A stretch of 64,000 nucleotides of DNA from Azospirillum sp. B510 (GCF_000010725.1 NC_013859.1:330001-394000), one strand, 5' to 3'; positions 27,114 through 35,364 are shown, numbered from the stretch's first letter. Made by a program: numbers and translations. The notes: generated by a model from the sequence alone, not told the origin.

Positions 27114-27156
27114 AAAAAACCTCCGCCCCCGACCGGGGCGGAGGTTTTTTATTTTT
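27114..27156 (+). terminator. Strong Rho-independent terminator
   Basis: The stem ACCTCCGCCCC / GGGGCGGAGGT (27119-27129 and 27135-27145) has a 5-base loop. It is extended by A5/T5 and followed by TTTTTATTTTT. It ends the HTH gene; the A-run on the other side could allow use in both directions. Confidence 0.95.
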
Positions 27157-27190
27157 GCGCTGACGCTGGCATTTTCGGTACGAAAGGGGC

Positions 27191-27218
27191 TTGACGCCCC
27201 CCTGATCGAAAGGCTAAT
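27191..27218 (+). promoter_or_regulatory. Promoter of tRNA-Tyr
   Basis: A -35-like TTGACG (27191-27196), a 16-bp spacer and a -10-like GCTAAT (27213-27218) lie 16 bases before the mature tRNA 5' end. Confidence 0.6.
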
Positions 27219-27233
27219 CCTCTGCGCCCCGAT

Positions 27234-27319
27234 GGAAGGGTGGCCGAGTGGTTAAAGGCAGCAGACTGTAAATCTGCCCGCGTACGCGTACGCTGGTTCG
27301 AATCCAGCCCCTTCCACCA
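27234..27319 (+). tRNA. tRNA-Tyr (anticodon GTA)
   Basis: An 86-nt class II tRNA. The acceptor stem GGAAGGG pairs with CCCTTCC (27309-27315), then A and an encoded CCA (27317-27319). The anticodon stem GCAGA/TCTGC (27261-27265, 27273-27277) encloses CTGTAAA with anticodon GTA at 27268-27270. There is a long variable arm (CGCGTACGCGTACG region), and the T-loop GGTTCGAATCC is present. It decodes TAC/TAT. Confidence 0.98.
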
Positions 27320-27424
27320 GTCTCGCGGAAACAGCGGCTTCATGGAACCCAGTGTCGCCTGAAGTCATCGCGAGTCGATGATAGCCATTTCAAAAAGACG
27401 ATCCCGCGCCACCAAAAGTCCACG

Positions 27425-27991
27425 TCATCGTGCCTTCGGCAACGAGACATGCCCGACGGTGTAGACTTGCGTCGTCTCCGTCATCATCGCCGGCAACCGC
27501 GGCCAAAGAGCGAATCTCGCCGACTGCCATCCCGTCGGATCGAACGCGGCGATGGCGGCCAGCGCGCCGGCCTCGATCAGCGATCCGGTCTCCGCGATGG
27601 CGTCATCCCGTTGCGCGGCCAAATCCGAATAAGTCGCAATTGGGCCGATCTCGCGGGTCGCATATGTGGCGGCTTGCAGATCCGCCGTGAGTTCCGCATG
27701 CCGGATCAGCCATGTCCGCACCGACGGCCAACCGAAATCGCGCGACACCGCCGCGAAGCCAGGACCGGACAGGAAGTTGCCGATCCCTTCCGGCTCATCC
27801 CACAGATAGAATGGCGCATAGAGGTTTTCCGCGCTGGCGAAGCCGGTGTCCCGCTTTCTTGCGGCAAGATAAGCTTTGAAACGCAGCTGCGGAAAACCGT
27901 CGAGCAGCGGCCCCCTCTCGCGGATGCGGCGGTCGATGACCGCCATATCGTAGTCGGCCGGCAGGACGAAACTGTATTGCATGGCGATCAT
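27425..27991 (-). CDS. DUF4865-family protein
   Basis: A 188-residue protein (MIAMQYSFVLPADYDM, then RERGPLLDGFPQLRFKAYL, YAPFYLWDEPEGIGNFL, WLIRHAELTADLQAATYA) matching the DUF4865 family as I remember it. It has a dimeric alpha/beta-barrel look. The ATG overlaps the cupin stop (ATGA), making it the third gene of a tautomerase-cupin-DUF4865 operon. Its role is unknown; the operon context suggests detoxification or turnover of a small aromatic or reactive carbonyl compound. Confidence 0.8.
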   Translation of the reverse strand: MIAMQYSFVLPADYDMAVIDRRIRERGPLLDGFPQLRFKAYLAARKRDTGFASAENLYAPFYLWDEPEGIGNFLSGPGFAAVSRDFGWPSVRTWLIRHAELTADLQAATYATREIGPIATYSDLAAQRDDAIAETGSLIEAGALAAIAAFDPTGWQSARFALWPRLPAMMTETTQVYTVGHVSLPKAR

Positions 27992-28422
27992 CGCGGCGGA
28001 CCTCCCTGTTCGACCTCTTCCATCCAATGAACGGCAGTCCCGAGCCTGACCGGCTGGACGCTGACATAGCTGAACGGGCTGGACGGCGCCGCGCCATGCC
28101 AGTGGCGTTCGCCAGGGGCGAACCAGACGGAATCCCCGGCACGCAGCGCGACCGGATCATCTCCATCACGTTGAACGACGCCGACCCCATCGAGCACGAA
28201 CAGAAGCTGCCCACCGGGATGACTATGCCAACGGGTCACCACCCCCGGCGGGACGAAGGCGCGCATCGCCGTCATCTCGCCGTCCGTCCGGCTGGTCAGC
28301 AGCATCTGGACGAGAAAGGACCCGCTGGAAATTCCATCGGGGGCGGCGGCGATGCCCTCGCCGGCACGCCGGATGGCCATGACCGGCGGACAGGCCGGTT
28401 GCATCGCGAAGGAACCGGTCAT
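27988..28422 (-). CDS. Cupin-domain protein
   Basis: A 144-residue single-domain cupin. Motif 1 is VTRWHSHPGGQLLFVLDGVGVV and motif 2 is LRAGDSVWFAPGERHWHGAAP, supplying His residues for a metal site. Such proteins may be dioxygenases, isomerases or carboxymuconolactone-type enzymes. The start overlaps the tautomerase stop (ATGA) and the stop overlaps the DUF4865 start, so the three genes are translationally coupled. Confidence 0.88.
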   Translation of the reverse strand: MTGSFAMQPACPPVMAIRRAGEGIAAAPDGISSGSFLVQMLLTSRTDGEMTAMRAFVPPGVVTRWHSHPGGQLLFVLDGVGVVQRDGDDPVALRAGDSVWFAPGERHWHGAAPSSPFSYVSVQPVRLGTAVHWMEEVEQGGPPR

Positions 28423-28823
28423 CGCGAACCATCCTCCGCCGCCACGCCCGCGGCCGACAGGCCGGAAGCGAAGGACCAGTCCTCGAAGCTCGAGTTGGCG
28501 ATGGCGACCATGACATCCTCGGGCCGAACGCCCGGCGACGCCGCGAGAGCCTCGACCAGACGGCGATAGAAGCGGGCCTTGGTTTCCGCTGATCGCGCCT
28601 TTCCGGTGGTGATGTGGAAGAAGATGTAATCATCCGAACGCGGGCCGCCGCGATAGGTCCGATCAAAGATCAATTCCTCCGGCCGATGCTGGTGGATCGC
28701 GACGAAGCGATCCTTTTCCGGCACGTCGAAACACTCCACCAGCGCATGGTCGAGACCATCGGCAACAGCGGCGAGATAGGCGGGGGATTTTCCCGCGAGC
28801 AAGGAAATCCGGGTGAAGGGCAT
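28419..28823 (-). CDS. Tautomerase-family protein
   Basis: A 134-residue protein beginning MPFTRISLLAGKSPAYLAAV. Pro at position 1 of the mature chain is the catalytic base of 4-oxalocrotonate tautomerase and MIF-like enzymes. The length suggests a MIF/Tautomerase_3-like protein with the segments DRFVAIHQHRPEELIFDRTY and RSAETKARFYRRLVEAL. It is first in an operon with a cupin and a DUF4865 protein. It is transcribed divergently from a LysR gene across a palindromic operator, which probably gives inducer-dependent control. Confidence 0.88.
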   Translation of the reverse strand: MPFTRISLLAGKSPAYLAAVADGLDHALVECFDVPEKDRFVAIHQHRPEELIFDRTYRGGPRSDDYIFFHITTGKARSAETKARFYRRLVEALAASPGVRPEDVMVAIANSSFEDWSFASGLSAAGVAAEDGSR

Positions 28824-28880
28824 GGCCTGCCGCTCCTGTGAAAGCGATTGACAGGCACAGTATGGAACCACAAGATCATC

Positions 28881-28911
28881 CTGATAATCAGATTATTTGG
28901 CAGAAATAATC
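28881..28911. promoter_or_regulatory. LysR-type operator, two adjoining palindromes
   Basis: GATTATTT and its inverted copy AAATAATC (28891-28898 and 28904-28911) are separated by GGCAG, giving a perfect 8-bp inverted repeat that contains the LysR T-N11-A motif. It directly adjoins CTGAT-A-ATCAG (28881-28891), a second perfect palindrome. Both lie between the divergent LysR and tautomerase genes. Confidence 0.75.
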
Positions 28912-28932
28912 CTGTTTTTCAGGACTAAAGCG

Positions 28933-29847
28933 ATGCGCCTGACCAACCTCGATATGGATGCGCTCCGCAGTTTCGTCGCTGGCATCGATGCCGGATCCTT
29001 CGCCCAGGCCGCCGACCGGCTTGGACGCTCGACATCGGCGGTCAGCGCCCAGCTCAAGAAGCTGGAGGACCAGACCGGAACAGCACTGGTGCGCAAATCG
29101 GGACGCGGTTTGGCGCTGACCGATGGCGGTGAGGTGCTGCTGTCCTACGCCAGGCGCCTGCTGACCCTCAATGACGAGGCGATGAGCGCCGTTCGCGGGG
29201 TGGAGTTGGAGGGGTGGATCCGTCTCGGCATCCAGGAGGATTTCGGCGAAACCATGCTGCCACAGGTGCTCGGCCGCTTCGCCCGCGCCCATTCCAAGGT
29301 CCGGATCGAAGGGCGGATCGCCCGAAACAGCGAGCTGACGGAAAAGATCGCCTCCGGCCGTCTCGATCTGGCTCTGGCCTGGGACGACGGCACCGCCGCG
29401 GCCGCCGAACGGATCGCCTCCTTGCCATTGTGCTGGTTGGGCACGGTGGCGGAGGAGCCGATCTGGCGGGCCGATGGCACGGAGCCCTTGCCGCTGGCGG
29501 CATTGGAGGCTCCATGCCTGCTGCGAACCATCGCTTGCGACCATCTCGACCGGCAGGGGATCGCTTGGCGCATCGCCTTCGTCAGCCCAAGCCTGGGTGG
29601 GCTCTGGGCGGCGACGGCGGCCGGTCTCGGCATCGCCCTGCGCACCCCGGTGGGTCGGCCGCCGGCGGTGCGCGTGCTCGATCCCGTGACCCGCGGCCTG
29701 CCGCAACTCCCGTCGCTCGGCCTGAGACTTCTCCGGTCCGGCAAGAGGCCGAATCCGGTCGCCGATCACCTCGCGGCGATCATCCGGCAGTCATTGCGCG
29801 AAACCTTGCCGATGGACTGGATGCCACGGCCGGAAACCGTCGACTGA
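28933..29847 (+). CDS. LysR-family transcriptional regulator
   Basis: A 304-residue regulator. The N-terminal winged HTH reads LDMDALRSFVAGIDAGSFA, QAADRLGRSTSAVSAQLKKLE. The co-inducer-binding domain (about 90-290) has the two-lobe pattern (IRLGIQEDFGETMLPQVLGRF, SGRLDLALAWDDG). The start at 28933 has AGGA upstream, and the operator lies just before it. It most likely regulates itself and the divergent tautomerase operon. The inducer is unknown. Confidence 0.92.
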   Translation: MRLTNLDMDALRSFVAGIDAGSFAQAADRLGRSTSAVSAQLKKLEDQTGTALVRKSGRGLALTDGGEVLLSYARRLLTLNDEAMSAVRGVELEGWIRLGIQEDFGETMLPQVLGRFARAHSKVRIEGRIARNSELTEKIASGRLDLALAWDDGTAAAAERIASLPLCWLGTVAEEPIWRADGTEPLPLAALEAPCLLRTIACDHLDRQGIAWRIAFVSPSLGGLWAATAAGLGIALRTPVGRPPAVRVLDPVTRGLPQLPSLGLRLLRSGKRPNPVADHLAAIIRQSLRETLPMDWMPRPETVD

Positions 29848-29908
29848 TGCCGGAGAACGAAGCGCCCGAACCATCGGGAGGCCATCGGGAGGCCATCGGG
29901 AGTCCGGC

Positions 29909-31771
29909 TCAGAGCGGCAGCGGATCTCCCGGCGTCACGCGCGGAAAGCGCAGCGTGAAGGTGGTTCCTGCCCCGGACGCGCTGTCCAGCCGCAGGCGGC
30001 CGCGCAGCTTGCGGGTGACCAGGGTGTAGACGATGTTCAGCCCCAGCCCGCTGCCGCCCCGGTCGCGGCTGGTGGTGAAGAAGGGCTCGAAGACCTTGCC
30101 GTGCAAATCCGCCGGAATGCCGCGCCCGTCGTCCCTGTAGACCAGTTCGACCTCGTTCCCATCCACCGCGACGGTGATCGTCAGCCGGCCGCGACCGCCG
30201 GGCTCATAACCATGCAGAAGGGAGTTGATGACGAAATTGGTCAGGATCTGGCCGAAGGCCCCGGGGTAGCTGTCGAGCATCAGGTCATCCGGGCAATCGA
30301 CCGCGACCGTATGCCCGCTGCGCCGGATCCGCATGCCCAGGCTGCGCAGGATCTCCTGGATATACTGGTTCAGGTCGAAAATCCGGCGTTCCTCGCTGGC
30401 CTGGTCGACCGCGATCTGCTTGAAGCTCTGGATCAGGCGGGTGGCGCGCTCGACGTTCAGCAGCATCAGCTGGGTCGCCTCGTCGGCGATGTCGATGAAA
30501 TCGGCGAAATCACCACGCCGCAGGGCGCCGGCCTCGAACAGCTGACGCAGGGCGCGGGTCTTTTCCGCCAACAGTGAGGCGCCGGTCAGGGCGATGCCGA
30601 CCGGCGTGTTGATCTCATGGGTCACGCCGGCCACCAGCGATCCCAGCGCCGCCATCTTCTCGGCCTGGATCAGCTGGACCTGCGTCTCCTTCAGCTCCTG
30701 CAGGGCGCGCTCGGCCTCCTCCTTGGCGGCGCGCACCGCCTCGGCCGCGCGCACGCTTTCGCTGACATCGGTATGGGATCCGACGATGCGGAGGGTCTGG
30801 TCGTCGGTGCCGGCCACGGCGAGCGCGCGGGTCTCCAGAAAGACGGTCTCACCCGACCGGTGGCGGAAACGCTGCAACAGCCGGCTTTCGGAGCGCCGGC
30901 CGGTCGCCAGATCCTCCACCTGTTCCAGGGCTGCGGCGAGATCCCGCGGGTCGATCAACTCCTCCCAGCGGCGGCGGCAGTTGTCCATCTCCGCTTCGGA
31001 ATACCCCAGCAGGCCCCACCATTGCGGGGAGAACCACACCTCGCCGGTGCGCAGATCCCATTGCGAGATGCCCTCCCGCGCGGCCCGGATCGCCAGTTCG
31101 AGCAGTTCCCGGCTGGAGGCCAGCTCCCGCTCCGCCAGCTTGCGCCGGGTGATGTCGGTGTAGGTGGTGACGAACCCGCCATCGGGCAGCGGCAGGGTCA
31201 CCGTCTCGATCACCAGCCCGTCGGGCCGGACCCGCTCGTTGTAGAAGGGCCAGGAGGCCTTGCGGATATAGTCCAGCCGCTGCGCCACCAGATCATCCAC
31301 GTCGCCGCGGCCATAGCCGCCCTGCTCGGCGATGTGACGGACAACCACCTCGTAGGGCTGGGCATAACGCGGGAACCGGGGGTCGATGTAAAGCAGTTCC
31401 AGCACGCGCCTGTTCCAGGCGACCAGCCGCAGATCCTGGTCGAAGGCCATCACCCCCTGGCTCAGGCAGTCGAGCACCGAACTGGTCTTCTCCCAGGGGC
31501 CGCGCTCCGCCGCGCCGGCATCGATCGCCGTCAGCAGCCATTCGCCCGGCCCGCCGGCGCCCAGCGCCAAGGTGACGGCGCCGCCGTCGGGAAGCGTCGG
31601 CATCATCGGGGTTCCACGACGCAGGTCGGCCAGAGCGGACGCGCCGAGAAGCCCACCGAACAACCCCTCCAGTGTCGAATCGTCCCGCACCGCGAACCGG
31701 TTCGCGAAGGCGGCATTGGCCCATACCAGACGTTCGTCGGCGTCAAAGCGGGCGAACCCGGTCTCCCCCAT
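29909..31771 (-). CDS. PAS-domain sensor histidine kinase
   Basis: A 620-residue cytoplasmic kinase with no membrane helix. At least three PAS modules are visible: residues about 1-100 (FARFDADERLVWANAAFANRF), about 105-225 (VMAFDQDLRLVAWNRRVLELL, PAS_7-like) and about 230-345 (EGISQWDLRTGEVWFSPQWW). A coiled coil leads to phospho-acceptor His385 in VAGVTHEINTPVG. The HATPase core follows (NFVINSLLHG, DDGRGIPADL, EPFFTTSRDRGGSGLGLNIVY). The H-box type (HEINTPVG) is shared with kinases that often carry FIST/PAS sensors. No response regulator is adjacent. The start is ATG 31771; a GTG at 31792 is also in frame. Confidence 0.9.
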   Translation of the reverse strand: MGETGFARFDADERLVWANAAFANRFAVRDDSTLEGLFGGLLGASALADLRRGTPMMPTLPDGGAVTLALGAGGPGEWLLTAIDAGAAERGPWEKTSSVLDCLSQGVMAFDQDLRLVAWNRRVLELLYIDPRFPRYAQPYEVVVRHIAEQGGYGRGDVDDLVAQRLDYIRKASWPFYNERVRPDGLVIETVTLPLPDGGFVTTYTDITRRKLAERELASSRELLELAIRAAREGISQWDLRTGEVWFSPQWWGLLGYSEAEMDNCRRRWEELIDPRDLAAALEQVEDLATGRRSESRLLQRFRHRSGETVFLETRALAVAGTDDQTLRIVGSHTDVSESVRAAEAVRAAKEEAERALQELKETQVQLIQAEKMAALGSLVAGVTHEINTPVGIALTGASLLAEKTRALRQLFEAGALRRGDFADFIDIADEATQLMLLNVERATRLIQSFKQIAVDQASEERRIFDLNQYIQEILRSLGMRIRRSGHTVAVDCPDDLMLDSYPGAFGQILTNFVINSLLHGYEPGGRGRLTITVAVDGNEVELVYRDDGRGIPADLHGKVFEPFFTTSRDRGGSGLGLNIVYTLVTRKLRGRLRLDSASGAGTTFTLRFPRVTPGDPLPL

Positions 31772-32057
31772 GCCCGTGCCTACTCCCTCCACTGAGCCCG
31801 CGGCCGATCATGTGATCGAAGCGCCTGCGCGGAGCCCTCGACGCACAACCGGACGACAAAATTCCGGCATCCGAACGCGTCATATGGCCCCTCGCCGCAT
31901 TCTTGTCTCTCGGCAGTTGAGGGGCAAGCGGCATTGCGCAGCCTCTCCCACCGTTTTGCGACCGCCGATCCCTTGTTTTGGGCGAGAGTGAAGCCTAATC
32001 CTGCGCCTGTCCAGCGGTGCGATGTCTCAAACCGTTATCGAGGAAAGGATTTGCGCA

Positions 32058-32483
32058 ATGGCGGATGTCGCGGCCTATGGCGGCCTGTTCCTGGTGGCCC
32101 TGGTCGCTGCGACGATTTTTCCCGCCCAGTCCGAACTCCTGCTCGCCGGGCTGCATGCCTCCGGCAACTATCATGACGCCTTGCTGATTCTGGTGGCGAC
32201 GACCGGCAATGTCGCCGGCTCCACCATCAATTGGGCGCTCGGCCGCTACCTGATGCGTTTCCGGGACCGCCGATGGTTTCCCGCCTCGCCAAGGCTGGTG
32301 GAGCGGGCGACCGGCTGGTACCGCCGCTTCGGCATCTGGTCGCTGCTGCTGGCCTGGGTACCGGTGATCGGCGATCCGCTGACGCTGGTGGCGGGCATCC
32401 TGCGCGTCGACCTGCGCCTGTTCCTGCTGCTCGTCACCATCGGCAAGCCGGGACGGTACGCTGCGCTGATTATCATGATATAA
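32058..32483 (+). CDS. YqaA-like inner-membrane protein (DedA/VTT relative)
   Basis: A 141-residue membrane protein with about four helices. The DedA-type segment PAQSELLLAGLHASGNYH parallels PGNSEVVL of E. coli YqaA. GNVAGSTINWALGRY and WVPVIGDPLTLVAGILR also match that family. DedA relatives move lipid carriers or help keep the proton gradient; YqaA's own role is unknown. The ATG follows GAAAGGA. The last codons run into an unusually AT-rich stretch. Confidence 0.82.
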   Translation: MADVAAYGGLFLVALVAATIFPAQSELLLAGLHASGNYHDALLILVATTGNVAGSTINWALGRYLMRFRDRRWFPASPRLVERATGWYRRFGIWSLLLAWVPVIGDPLTLVAGILRVDLRLFLLLVTIGKPGRYAALIIMI

Positions 32484-32602
32484 GACAGTACGGTACGAAT
32501 ATTGTAAGTAATACCTTTATTATTGAACAATAATCAGCTTGTGGATCTGGCTGCGGCCACAGTATTAACGGACCCTGGAATGCGGACCCCTCGAACCGGT
32601 GA

Positions 32603-32627
32603 AAAGCCTTGGGGCCAACAAGGCTTT
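32603..32627 (+). terminator. Hairpin between the yqaA-like gene and ccoG
   Basis: The 9-bp stem AAAGCCTTG / CAAGGCTTT has a 7-base loop. Only CTC follows, not a T-run, so termination is uncertain. Confidence 0.45.
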
Positions 32628-32646
32628 CTCAGAATATCGACGCTGT

Positions 32647-32688
32647 TTGACCGAGGTCAAACGCGCCGTGCTGGTGGTCGACTATGCT
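32647..32688 (+). promoter_or_regulatory. FNR/FixK-type box and -10 element of ccoG
   Basis: TTGACCGAGGTCAA (32647-32660) is a perfect TTGAC-N4-GTCAA palindrome of the FNR/Anr/FixK kind. Its centre lies 41.5 bp before a start point near 32695, and TATGCT (32683-32688) then falls exactly at -12 to -7. This is the class II activator arrangement used in low-oxygen regulation. Confidence 0.75.
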
Positions 32689-32725
32689 CCGCGCCAACGT
32701 GGAACCGGTAATCAGGCGCATCGAC

Positions 32726-34201
32726 ATGCCAGACGGAAGCATCGTGCAGCAGGGCCCCGCCCAACCCGCCAAGGTTCCGCTGTACGAAAATCACAAGAAG
32801 ATTCATCCCAAGGCGGTCAAGGGTGTCTATCGCCGCCTGAAGACGATCACCTTCTCCGTTCTGCTGGCGCTGTTCTTCATCGCCCCCTGGATCCGGTGGG
32901 AACGTGGTCCCGACGCCCCGGCGCAGGCGGTGCTGTTCGATCTAACCGCGCCGCGCTTCTTTCTGTTCTGGATCGAGATCTGGCCGCAGGAGATCTACTA
33001 TTTCACCGGCATCCTGATCGTCGCGGCGCTGGGCCTGTTCCTGGCGACGGCGTTGGCGGGCCGCGTCTGGTGCGGCTTCGCCTGCCCGCACACGGTATGG
33101 ACCGACCTGTTCGTCTGGATCGAACGCGCCTTCGAAGGCGACCGGGCGGAGCGCGTCCGCATGGACATGCAGCCCTGGACGATGCGGAAATTCCTGCGCA
33201 AGGCCGGCAAGCACGCGGGCTGGCTGGCGCTGAGCCTCGTCACCGGCTTCGGCTTCCTCGCCTATTTCAGCGACGCGCCGGCTCTGCTGCGCGATCTTCT
33301 GACCTTCCAGGCCAGCTACGAGGCGGTGTCCTTCTTCGCCATCTTCGCCGGCATGACCTATGTGATGGCCGGCTGGACCCGCGAGCAGATGTGCATGTAC
33401 ATGTGCCCGTGGCCGCGTATCCAGAGCGCCATGCTGGACGAGCATTCGCTGGTCGTCACCTATCAGGCCGACCGCGGCGACAACCGCGGTCCGAAGCGCA
33501 AGTCGCAGAGCTGGGACGAGCGGCGCGCCCAGGGCTTCGGCGACTGCATCGATTGCGGCCAGTGCGTCCAGGTCTGCCCGATCGGCATCGACGTCCGCAC
33601 CGGCGAGCAGGCCGACTGCATCAATTGCGGGCTGTGCGTCGACGCCTGTGACGGCATCATGATCCAGCAGGGCCTGCCGACCCGCCTGATCGCCTTCGAT
33701 TCGCTGGCCGCCCAGGATACGCGGGCCTCCGGCAAGACCTATCAATGGCGCTTGGCCCGTCCGCGCGTGATCGTCTATGCCCTGCTGATGCTGGTCATCG
33801 GCGGCGCCATGGCCTGGAGCTTCGCGCTGCGCCCCAGCCTGAGCATCACCGTGCTGCGCGACCGCGCGCCGCTGTTCGTCACCCTGTCGGACGGCTCGAT
33901 CCGCAACGCCTACACCTTCAAGGTCGCCAACAAGACCCGCCAGACCCGTTCCTACACCCTCAGCGTCGCCGGCCTGCCCGCCGCCGACATCAAGGTGATC
34001 GGCGAGGCGGAGGAGGAGACCGCCGCCCACACCGCCACCCTCTCGGCCGAGCCCGACAGCGTCGCCACCTACCGCGTCTATGTGACGGCGCCGCGCGCGA
34101 CGGTGACCGCCGCTTCCCTGCCGCTGACCTTCCAACTGTCCGACACCGGCACCGCCGAGAAGAACAGCCGCGACAGCGTCTTCATGGGTCCGGCGAACTG
34201 A
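32726..34201 (+). CDS. ccoG: Cytochrome c oxidase accessory protein CcoG (FixG)
   Basis: A 491-residue membrane-bound ferredoxin-like protein needed for copper delivery to cbb3-type oxidase; family members act as Cu(II) reductases. It has N-terminal helices, the motifs GFACPHTVW and MYMCPWPRIQ, and two cluster motifs, CIDCGQCVQVCPIG and CINCGLCVDACDG. A fifth helix and a periplasmic Ig-like C-terminal domain complete it. The start at 32726 is preferred over 32684 because the latter overlaps the predicted -10 box. No fixNOQP or fixHIS genes are adjacent, so ccoG stands alone here. Confidence 0.93.
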   Translation: MPDGSIVQQGPAQPAKVPLYENHKKIHPKAVKGVYRRLKTITFSVLLALFFIAPWIRWERGPDAPAQAVLFDLTAPRFFLFWIEIWPQEIYYFTGILIVAALGLFLATALAGRVWCGFACPHTVWTDLFVWIERAFEGDRAERVRMDMQPWTMRKFLRKAGKHAGWLALSLVTGFGFLAYFSDAPALLRDLLTFQASYEAVSFFAIFAGMTYVMAGWTREQMCMYMCPWPRIQSAMLDEHSLVVTYQADRGDNRGPKRKSQSWDERRAQGFGDCIDCGQCVQVCPIGIDVRTGEQADCINCGLCVDACDGIMIQQGLPTRLIAFDSLAAQDTRASGKTYQWRLARPRVIVYALLMLVIGGAMAWSFALRPSLSITVLRDRAPLFVTLSDGSIRNAYTFKVANKTRQTRSYTLSVAGLPAADIKVIGEAEEETAAHTATLSAEPDSVATYRVYVTAPRATVTAASLPLTFQLSDTGTAEKNSRDSVFMGPAN

Positions 34202-34227
34202 TCGTCCATTCCTCCCCGGCAGGAGCA

Positions 34228-34266
34228 CGAAAGGCGGTGGCCGACAGATCGGCCTACCGCCTTTCG
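34228..34266 (+). terminator. Hairpin terminator after ccoG
   Basis: A long stem (CGAAAGGCGGTGGCCGA against TCGGCCTACCGCCTTTCG, one bulged base, loop CAGA) starts 27 bases after the ccoG stop. There is little T-run after it. Confidence 0.7.
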
Positions 34267-34398
34267 CGTTGGCGCGCAAAGGGAGGGCACCCGCATGGAC
34301 AGTTTGCACAGGCCGGACGGCCGCTCACCTGACTCCCTGAACGATGGCCGGGCACGGGAAACCCTGAACCCGGCGAACGGGAGCGAGGTGAGGGACCC

Positions 34399-34956
34399 AT
34401 GCTTTTCGATTTCGAGCCATCGGGCATCAACGACACCTACCTGCGCCTGACACGGTGCGGACTGTCCTGCGTCGTCGCACCGGCCGGGGCCTGGAACGGG
34501 CTTCTGCGGGTCAACTACATCGTCGCCAGCGCTCCCGGTGCCGCGGAGCCGCATATGGTCTTCCGCTGCCTCGATGTCGGCTGGGACGATGGCCGCTTCT
34601 GCTGGAAGGGTCGCGCGGCACCGGTAATGACCAGTTCCGCCATGGTCGACATTCTTCAAGATCGCGGGCTGGTGACCGAGACGGAGGCGGAGCGGCTGCT
34701 GTTCGGCATCAACACGCCGGCGGCCGGCGCGACCTCGGACGAGACGCTGATGATCCGCGCGCTGCTCGCCGGCTGCAGCGTCACCCCGGTCTATGACCAG
34801 CGCCCTCTCGATTCCGAACCGCCCGTCGTTGTCGGATTCGCCCTGCGTACCTTGTCCGATCCCGACGCTTATCTGCTGGACGCCCGCAACGGGGTACCCG
34901 TGCTCGACGGCGAGGCGCGGGACGCGCTGCGGCGCTTGGTGGGCGTTCTGTTGTGA
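34399..34956 (+). CDS. Hypothetical protein, 185 residues
   Basis: A soluble protein with a mixed alpha/beta pattern (TRCGLSCVVAPAGAW, MVFRCLDVGWDDGRFCWKGR, ETEAERLLFGINTPAAG, DPDAYLLDARNGVPVLD) and no signal peptide. The ATG has a strong ribosome-binding site (GAGGTGAGGG), and codon use is typical. I recognise no family. It stands alone between ccoG and a very small gene, and the 180 bp after it carry an imperfect GTCATCC/GGATGAC inverted repeat. Confidence 0.65.
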   Translation: MLFDFEPSGINDTYLRLTRCGLSCVVAPAGAWNGLLRVNYIVASAPGAAEPHMVFRCLDVGWDDGRFCWKGRAAPVMTSSAMVDILQDRGLVTETEAERLLFGINTPAAGATSDETLMIRALLAGCSVTPVYDQRPLDSEPPVVVGFALRTLSDPDAYLLDARNGVPVLDGEARDALRRLVGVLL

Positions 34957-35136
34957 TTGCGTCATCCTTTGGTCGAAGACGGCGGCCGGATGACGGCAAA
35001 CCCTGCCCAACGACATAGGGATTAGACGTTCGGGCGATAGAAACTGTCACAGTGCCGCGACATTCTTATTGCAATTGCACACAGGACCACCGCTGACGCC
35101 GACCCCGCCCCTTCGCGCGAGAGAGACCGACCAGCC

Positions 35137-35319
35137 ATGACCGCCAGATTGTCCCATCGCTGCACCGCCCTGATCGACCGTGCCCGCGCGGCATGGCTCA
35201 GCAAGCCGCTGGTCCGCAAGCTGGCGGCGCGGAGGTCGACCGGGCGTGTGCGCGGCCGGCGCCGGATCACGATGGAACTGCTGGATCTGGAACTCTACCG
35301 CATCGACATCGGCGGCTGA
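35137..35319 (+). CDS. Possible small basic protein, 60 residues
   Basis: A short Arg-rich reading frame (TARLSHRCTALIDRARAAWL, then KLAARRSTGRVRGRRR) ends in an acidic amphipathic helix (ITMELLDLELYRIDIGG). The overall plan of a basic stretch followed by LxxLDLYRIDI recalls DUF1127-type small proteins, but the match is loose. Only a weak ribosome-binding site is seen. It may be a real small regulatory protein or a chance frame. Confidence 0.35.
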   Translation: MTARLSHRCTALIDRARAAWLSKPLVRKLAARRSTGRVRGRRRITMELLDLELYRIDIGG

Positions 35320-35364
35320 GAACACCGTCTGCTGACAGCGGGACGCCGGAGCGCAAGGCCGCGC

